From CANNDT01 sp945876205 (GTDB taxonomy: Bacteria; Acidobacteriota; Vicinamibacteria; Vicinamibacterales; UBA2999): 30,404 bases of DNA. The translations under genes were made by a program, and so were the position numbers. The stretch lies in NCBI GenBank assembly GCA_947503365.1, contig CANNDT010000053.1, forward strand, positions 1-30,404, given 5' to 3'. The number at the start of each line of letters is the position of its first letter. Positions within the stretch are counted from its first letter, which is position 1. This document shows positions 24,436-30,404 of the stretch, in pieces. A model generated the notes under the pieces. The model searched no databases, was not told the DNA's origin, and worked only from the letters and a program-made list of their open reading frames with translations.

Positions 24436-25404
24436 CTATCCTCGCGTGCTTTCGAGGCCGCGCTCCTCGGGCGCGGCCGCCACCTGGCGCACGAAGAAGT
24501 CCTCGAGCGTGTCGTGCAGCGGGTTCAGCGAGACGAGCGTGGCGCCGGCGGCAACCAGCTTCGCGAGCAGGTGCTCCGGCGGCACCGTCATCGGCAGTTC
24601 GAGCGCGTAGCGCTCGGGCCCCAACCGCGTCGCCCCGCGAATGCCCGCTGAACTCTGCGCGTGCGCGAGAGCGGTCTCTGTCAGTCCGCTGACGACGAGC
24701 TCCCAGCCTCGAATCGTGACCGCAAGAATCTCTGACAGGGCGCCCTGGGAGACGAGCCGTCCGTTGGCCAGGATCGCGACGCGGCTGCAGAGCGCTTCGG
24801 CGTCGGAGAGCACGTGGGAGCTGAAAAACACGGTGCAGCCACGGTCGCGGAGCCGCAGGATCAGCTCGCGGATGTGGCGGCGCCCGAGTGGATCCAGTCC
24901 GGACATGGGCTCGTCGAAGAACACCACCTCCGGGTCGTTGATCAGGGCTTGCGCGATGCCGACGCGCTGCAGCATACCCTTGGAGAACTTGCGAAGCTGA
25001 AGGCGGCGCTCGGCGCCGATACCGACTTCATCGAGCAGTGCCGAGGCGCGACGCCGGCGTTCGGCCGCGGAGTGGCCGAAGAGCGCGCTGAAATATTCGA
25101 GCAGTTCCTCGGCGGTGAGGTAATCGTAAAAGTACGGGTTTTCAGGAAGGTAGCCGATGCGCCGCTTGACCTCGACGTCCCCTACCGGCCGCCCGAGAAT
25201 CTCGGCGTGACCCGAGGTCGGATAGATCAGCTGCATCAGCAGCTTCAGCGTCGTGGTTTTGCCCGCACCATTGGGACCGAGAAATCCGAAGACCTCGCCG
25301 TGGCCTATCTGGAGCGTCAGTGCCTCGAGGGCGAGATAGGGGCGCGGGCGCCAGAAGCCGACGGTGAAGTGTTTGGTGAGCGCTTCGGTTCGAATCGCAT
25401 CCAT
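24436..25404 (-). CDS. ABC transporter ATP-binding protein
   Basis: A 322-residue ATPase subunit of the CcmA/NatA type. It has Walker A GPNGAGKTT, Q-loop region IGYLPENPYFYDYLT, the signature FSKGMLQRVGIAQAL (a Lys-Gly-Met variant of LSGGQ), Walker B VVFFDEPMSGLDP and the H-loop SSHVLSD. The C-terminal approximately 90 residues match the usual extension of this subfamily. It pairs with the permease downstream. The ATG at 25404 starts MDAIRTEALTKHF and lies 28 bp after the VKOR-DsbA gene. Substrate unknown. Confidence 0.94.
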   Translation of the reverse strand: MDAIRTEALTKHFTVGFWRPRPYLALEALTLQIGHGEVFGFLGPNGAGKTTTLKLLMQLIYPTSGHAEILGRPVGDVEVKRRIGYLPENPYFYDYLTAEELLEYFSALFGHSAAERRRRASALLDEVGIGAERRLQLRKFSKGMLQRVGIAQALINDPEVVFFDEPMSGLDPLGRRHIRELILRLRDRGCTVFFSSHVLSDAEALCSRVAILANGRLVSQGALSEILAVTIRGWELVVSGLTETALAHAQSSAGIRGATRLGPERYALELPMTVPPEHLLAKLVAAGATLVSLNPLHDTLEDFFVRQVAAAPEERGLESTRG

Positions 25405-25432
25405 GCGGGTCCCAGAGCTCAGGCTTCAAGCC

Positions 25433-26644
25433 TCAGGATCCTGACGCCTTCTCGAGCTCGTGGGCGATGGCGGCGTCGAAGTAGATCGGCCTCAGGGTCG
25501 CGTTGATCTTGATGCCGTTGATGTAGAAGGTCGGCGTGCCCTGGATGCCGAGGGTCTGCCCCATCTTCGACTCGGCGCGGATCAGCTCGAGGAGCTTCGG
25601 ATACTGCGCGTCGAAGTCGGTCACCTGTGCAACGTCGCGCACGGCCGCTTTCACCGCGTCGGGCGTCAGGGTCGCCTGGTTGGAGAAGAGCCACTCCTCC
25701 ATCTCGTCGCCGCGATTCTTCGCGCGCGCCATACGCACCGCGGCAGCGGCCTCGCACGCCGAGGGATGAAGATTCGCCACGCCGCACTCGGCTTCGAGCG
25801 GGAAGTCCACATTGACGAATTTCACCGTGTCGGGCGCGATCTTGCGGTACTTGTCGACGACCCACTTGTATTCGAGGTACGCCTGGCGGCACGCCGGGCA
25901 CTGGAAGTCGTTGAACTTCACGACGAGTACCTTGGCGCCCTCGTTCGGCACGGGCAACTCCGCGTGGGGCTGCGCGTCGAGCCAGGTGTTGAACTGGGTG
26001 AGCTCCTCACCCTGGAGTGAGTCGGTGGGTGCGGCAGGCGCCACCAGCGCCTCACCGGCGGAGACCACCTGCCCGCGCGGAAAGAACGCGACCAACGAGA
26101 TCGAGCCAAGGATCCAGATCGCGGCCATCGTCGCCGCCACCGGACTCCGCATCATCCCCGCGATGTCGCGGCCCACGCGGCCCGGCAGCGTCGCCAACGA
26201 TACCGATGCGGCTGCCCCCGAGACGATGAAGATGCCGATCACGCTCGCATACATCGCCAGGCACAACGGACAGGCCTTCTGCAGCACGACGAAGGAGGCG
26301 TAGCCGAGATAGAGGACGGCTGAGAGTCCAATCGTCGCGAGCAGGAAGACGTATCCGGCGGCGGCCGACGCCGTCTCCTGAGCGCGCGAGCCCATCCCCC
26401 GCCATGCCAGCAGCAGCACGAGCGCCGACCAGATGGCCCCGCCCGCGGCCACCGGCACGCCGAACATCGTGGCGTAGCGGCTCTGCAGCACGGCTTCGCA
26501 ACTGACGGTTTCGCTCACGTCGCAGAAGCTGGTGTACGAAGGATCGTTAATCAGCTGGTAGTGGACATACAAGGATGACACCGAGGTCGCGAGCGCCACC
26601 GCGGCGAGAACCAGAATGAGGGGGCGAGCATACGTCTTCATCAC
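25433..26644 (-). CDS. VKOR-DsbA fusion: disulfide-forming membrane protein
   Basis: A 403-residue protein joining a vitamin K epoxide reductase domain to a thioredoxin-fold DsbA domain; it would introduce disulfide bonds into exported proteins. The VKOR half (about 1-195) has Cys pair CDVSETVSCEAVL, membrane helices and CPLC as the active-site CXXC. The DsbA half (about 215-400) has FNDFQCPACRQAYLEY with the CPAC active site and the cis-Pro region GIQGTPTFYING. Quinone would be the final electron acceptor in known homologues. Context: the three CGSG pilins each contain a Cys pair, so they are likely clients. The start is GTG at 26644 with AGGAT 6 nt before; the ATG at 26641 is an alternative. 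Confidence 0.95.
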   Translation of the reverse strand: MMKTYARPLILVLAAVALATSVSSLYVHYQLINDPSYTSFCDVSETVSCEAVLQSRYATMFGVPVAAGGAIWSALVLLLAWRGMGSRAQETASAAAGYVFLLATIGLSAVLYLGYASFVVLQKACPLCLAMYASVIGIFIVSGAAASVSLATLPGRVGRDIAGMMRSPVAATMAAIWILGSISLVAFFPRGQVVSAGEALVAPAAPTDSLQGEELTQFNTWLDAQPHAELPVPNEGAKVLVVKFNDFQCPACRQAYLEYKWVVDKYRKIAPDTVKFVNVDFPLEAECGVANLHPSACEAAAAVRMARAKNRGDEMEEWLFSNQATLTPDAVKAAVRDVAQVTDFDAQYPKLLELIRAESKMGQTLGIQGTPTFYINGIKINATLRPIYFDAAIAHELEKASGS

Positions 26645-26688
26645 GGCGGAATCCTACAGAACCCGCAGGGAAAACACAAAGCGCGACT

Positions 26689-27204
26689 TCATTGGATGGC
26701 GCTGATGTTGCCGCCGGGCGTGAGGGGCGCCGTGAGCAGGGCCCCGGTCGAGTCCTGGTAGATCGTGCCCTGCTGGTCGCTGCCGAACGAGCGGTGCCCG
26801 TTGATGCCGGTCCCCGGCGGTGTCGCGCTGACCAGATACGTTTCCATCGAATCCGCGCTGGCGTTGCAGGTATCGACGGCCGGCCTCACCACCGCGCCCC
26901 CGCCCGCGTTGGTGATGGTGTAGCCGTTCTTGGTTCCACCAGCGAGGTCAGGCGAAATGAATGGCGGGCTTCCCGCCGGGGCGGTCGCCAGTGCGGTCAA
27001 CGAATTTGCAAAGCCGCCGCTGCCGCAGGTCGCCGCGAATCCGGATTGTGCGCTGTTGATGGCGCGAACCGAGGCGATGGCCGATGCCTCATTTGCAGAT
27101 GCGCGCGCCTGCAGGAGACCGGGAATGGCAATCGCCGCCACGATCGTGATGACCGCGATGACCACCAGCAGTTCGACGAGGGTGAAGCCGCCATTCTTCT
27201 GCAT
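26689..27204 (-). CDS. Type IV prepilin with CGSG motif (second pilin)
   Basis: A 171-residue prepilin. Leader MQKNGG precedes FTLVELLVVIAVITIVAAIA with Glu5, then NEASAIASVRAINSAQSGF and the CGSG motif, and a second Cys in VDTCNAS. The two Cys are in the positions seen in the paralogues at 27296-27832 and in the regulator fusion, and could form one disulfide. The ATG at 27204 has no obvious ribosome binding site. It lies after an intrinsic terminator, so it is probably expressed by readthrough at a lower level than the preceding pilin; no independent promoter was found in 27205-27235. Confidence 0.93.
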   Translation of the reverse strand: MQKNGGFTLVELLVVIAVITIVAAIAIPGLLQARASANEASAIASVRAINSAQSGFAATCGSGGFANSLTALATAPAGSPPFISPDLAGGTKNGYTITNAGGGAVVRPAVDTCNASADSMETYLVSATPPGTGINGHRSFGSDQQGTIYQDSTGALLTAPLTPGGNISAIQ

Positions 27205-27235
27205 GATCTGAAGGCGAGTAGGTTCGATTCACCAG

Positions 27236-27270
27236 AAAAACGAAGAGGTGCCCGGCAGCGGGCACCTCTT
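27236..27270 (-). terminator. Intrinsic terminator between the two pilin genes
   Basis: A perfect 12-bp stem AAGAGGTGCCCG / CGGGCACCTCTT with loop GCAG (27243-27270) is followed in the minus-strand RNA by CG and five U residues (27236-27240). It lies 26 bp after the stop codon of the first pilin and 32 bp before the next gene. Confidence 0.85.
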
Positions 27271-27295
27271 GTCTTGCTTCCAGGGATCGTGCGCG

Positions 27296-27832
27296 CTATT
27301 GAAGCGCGGTGGCGCCGGCCGGGGCCGTCGTGTCGGTCATCACGATCGTCGCGCCGGTGTTGTCCTGATAGATGGTGCCGCTGGTGTTGGTGCCGAACGA
27401 GCGGACGCCGCCACCGGCATTCGGTGTCGCGGTCGCGTTGTAGCCCTGCGCCACCTGTCCTGCGGCCAAACCGTTGCATGACGCCGGAGCCGTGGCGGCC
27501 AAGGTGGCGCCCACCATCGTCACGGTATAGCCACTCTTAACCGGTGCGGCCGCCGAGCCCAGGTCCGGGCTGATGAACGGCGTGCCGCCGCCGGTCGGCG
27601 CCGTTCCGAGGTTCACAAGGCCGGGCGAATAGAAGCCGCTGCCGCAGCTCGCCGCAAACGTCGACTGCGCGCTGTTGATGGCGCGGAGCGAACCGATGGC
27701 CGAGGCCTCATTACCCGACTGCCGAGCGCGCAGCAGGCCCGGCACCGCGATCGCCGCGATGATGCCGATGATGGCGACGACGATCAGCAACTCGATCAGG
27801 GTGAATCCCTCGTTCTTGTGCATCTTCTTCAC
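27296..27832 (-). CDS. Type IV prepilin with CGSG motif (probable major pilin)
   Basis: A 178-residue prepilin. Leader MKKMHKNEG precedes FTLIELLIVVAIIGIIAAIA with Glu5. NEASAIGSLRAINSAQSTF, CGSG and a second Cys (ASCNGLAAG) follow, then a Thr/Gly-rich tail ending in TTAPAGATALQ. The start is a GTG at 27832 with a perfect AAGGAG (27839-27844) 6 nt before, the strongest site seen in this window; the downstream ATG at 27823 is less well placed. It has a sigma54-type promoter upstream and an intrinsic terminator downstream, so it is the best candidate for the abundant subunit. It is paralogous to the pilin at 26689-27204 and to the C-terminal part of the regulator fusion. Confidence 0.94.
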   Translation of the reverse strand: MKKMHKNEGFTLIELLIVVAIIGIIAAIAVPGLLRARQSGNEASAIGSLRAINSAQSTFAASCGSGFYSPGLVNLGTAPTGGGTPFISPDLGSAAAPVKSGYTVTMVGATLAATAPASCNGLAAGQVAQGYNATATPNAGGGVRSFGTNTSGTIYQDNTGATIVMTDTTAPAGATALQ

Positions 27833-27881
27833 AGGCGACTCCTTAAAAGCTCGGTCGGGGATGACCTGACCTCGCTGAAAA

Positions 27882-27925
27882 CTGGTATTGCGGTGACGGC
27901 CGCCTTAGAGCAAGGGCAATACCAG
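27882..27925. repeat. 10-bp inverted repeat embracing the pilin promoter
   Basis: CTGGTATTGC (27882-27891) and GCAATACCAG (27916-27925) are perfect inverted copies with a 24-bp spacer. The second arm contains the -24 GG of the promoter, and the -12 GC lies in the spacer. The first arm lies just inside the predicted transcript. Confidence 0.75.
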
Positions 27926-27926
27926 C
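27908..27926 (-). promoter_or_regulatory. Predicted sigma54 promoter of the major pilin
   Basis: The minus strand reads CTGGTATTGCCCTTGCT. GG (27922-27923) and GC (27910-27911) are separated by exactly 10 bp, with TTGC at -12 as in the consensus TGGCAC-N5-TTGC. Transcription would start near 27898, giving a leader of about 66 nt. Two sigma54 regulators in the window support this call. Confidence 0.7.
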
Positions 27927-28023
27927 CACGGCTCAACGGCAATTCTCGACCGTAAATCGTATGGATACTTGTAGTTGTGAAGATGGAGCGAATTCAGGAT
28001 CGATAGGAGCTTCGGGCCAAGTA

Positions 28024-28066
28024 GACAAATATTGTCAGTCTGATCAGTCAGGAATTGTCATCGACA
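28024..28066. promoter_or_regulatory. Possible upstream activator boxes (GACA/TGTC) of the pilin promoter
   Basis: Four TGTC or GACA boxes lie at 28024-28027, 28033-28036, 28056-28059 and 28063-28066. The first two form GACAA-ATA-TTGTC. They are 126-168 bp upstream of the predicted start, a usual distance for enhancer sites of sigma54 activators. The rest of 27845-28073 is non-coding and AT-richer than average. Confidence 0.4.
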
Positions 28067-28073
28067 CAACCGA

Positions 28074-30043
<1,970 letters not shown>

Positions 30044-30047
<4 letters not shown>

Positions 30048-30404
30048 CGCGACGCTCCTTGGGCCGGCACCGCGTCGGCGACGGAGGCCCGGAGCGGCAG
30101 CCGCACCCGCACGGTGGTGCCCGTCCCAACCGTCGACGACACCTGGATGACCCCGTTGTAGTCGGTGACGATGCGGTGAACGATGGCCAGCCCAAGGCCA
30201 GTCCCCCTTTCAAACGAGCTGCGGAACGGCTGAAAGATGCCGTCCAGCTCCTCCGGGGGGATGCCGCAGCCCTGATCTTCGACGCTGAGCACGACATCGC
30301 CGCTCGTCAGGTCGCTCGAGTAATCGGTCGTCACGGCGAGCCGCAGGCGACCGCCCTTCAACATCGCGCGAAGGCCGTTGGTCGCCAGATTCCAGACGAT
30401 CTGC
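30044..30404 (-). CDS. Histidine kinase, C-terminal ATPase domain (5' end cut by window edge)
   Basis: The frame is open from the right edge to a TGA at 30044. The visible 119 residues are a HATPase domain: N box IVWNLATNGLRAMLKGG, then VEDQGCGIPPEEL (G1), FRSSFERGTGLGLAIV (G2) and GTGTTVRVRLPL at the end. The sensor and HisKA parts are outside the window. Its stop overlaps the TTG start of the regulator-prepilin fusion by TTGA, so the two are translationally coupled and are the natural kinase/regulator pair, resembling PilS-PilR in arrangement. Confidence 0.93.

Overview
The window looks like chromosome from a GC-rich, Gram-negative-type bacterium, most likely an acidobacterium of the Vicinamibacteria type. 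That placement is inference. It rests on the very high GC, the gene families present (large PilX-like protein, Cys-Gly-Ser-Gly pilins, archaeal-type ProS) and the ABC transporter / TPR protein / prepilin peptidase neighbourhood; no marker gene here fixes the taxon. I saw no rRNA, tRNA, CRISPR array, transposase or phage gene. Almost all sequence is coding, and many genes overlap by 1-14 bp.

Left part (1-11.8 kb), housekeeping: an smc gene cut by the left edge, a CtpA-type S41 protease (both minus strand), then a divergent tatA-tatC-HEAT-repeat unit with a clear sigma70 promoter. Next come convergent proS and nadB (minus, overlapping by 8 bp), then aroB (plus), whose start lies only 28 bp from that of nadB, and a 78-residue remnant of a VOC (glyoxalase-fold) protein. 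Palindromic repeats lie in the tatC/proS convergent gap, inside nadB and near 15.35 kb.

Right part (11.8-30.4 kb), all on the minus strand, is a type IV pilus / pseudopilin region. In transcription order it holds: a histidine kinase (cut by the right edge); a sigma54 response regulator whose reading frame runs without a stop into a complete prepilin; a probable sigma54 promoter with upstream repeat boxes; a pilin with a very strong ribosome binding site; an intrinsic terminator; a second pilin; a VKOR-DsbA disulfide protein; an ABC ATPase and permease; a TPR lipoprotein-like protein; prepilin peptidase; a second histidine kinase; FimT/GspH; a PilV-PilW-large PilX triad; a second, smaller PilV-PilW-PilX triad; a coiled-coil secreted protein; and a second NtrC-type sigma54 regulator. 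So two kinase/sigma54-regulator systems are interleaved with at least ten pilin-like genes, their processing peptidase and a disulfide-forming enzyme.

The most interesting candidate for something undescribed is the regulator-prepilin fusion at 28074-30047. The receiver, AAA+ and DNA-binding domains are all intact and would lie in the cytoplasm. They are followed directly by a Gly|Met prepilin cleavage site, a pilin transmembrane helix and a pilin body. If the fusion is made as one protein, the regulator would be tethered to the membrane until prepilin peptidase cuts it free. If not, the regulator's DNA-binding tail also encodes the pilin leader from a nested start.
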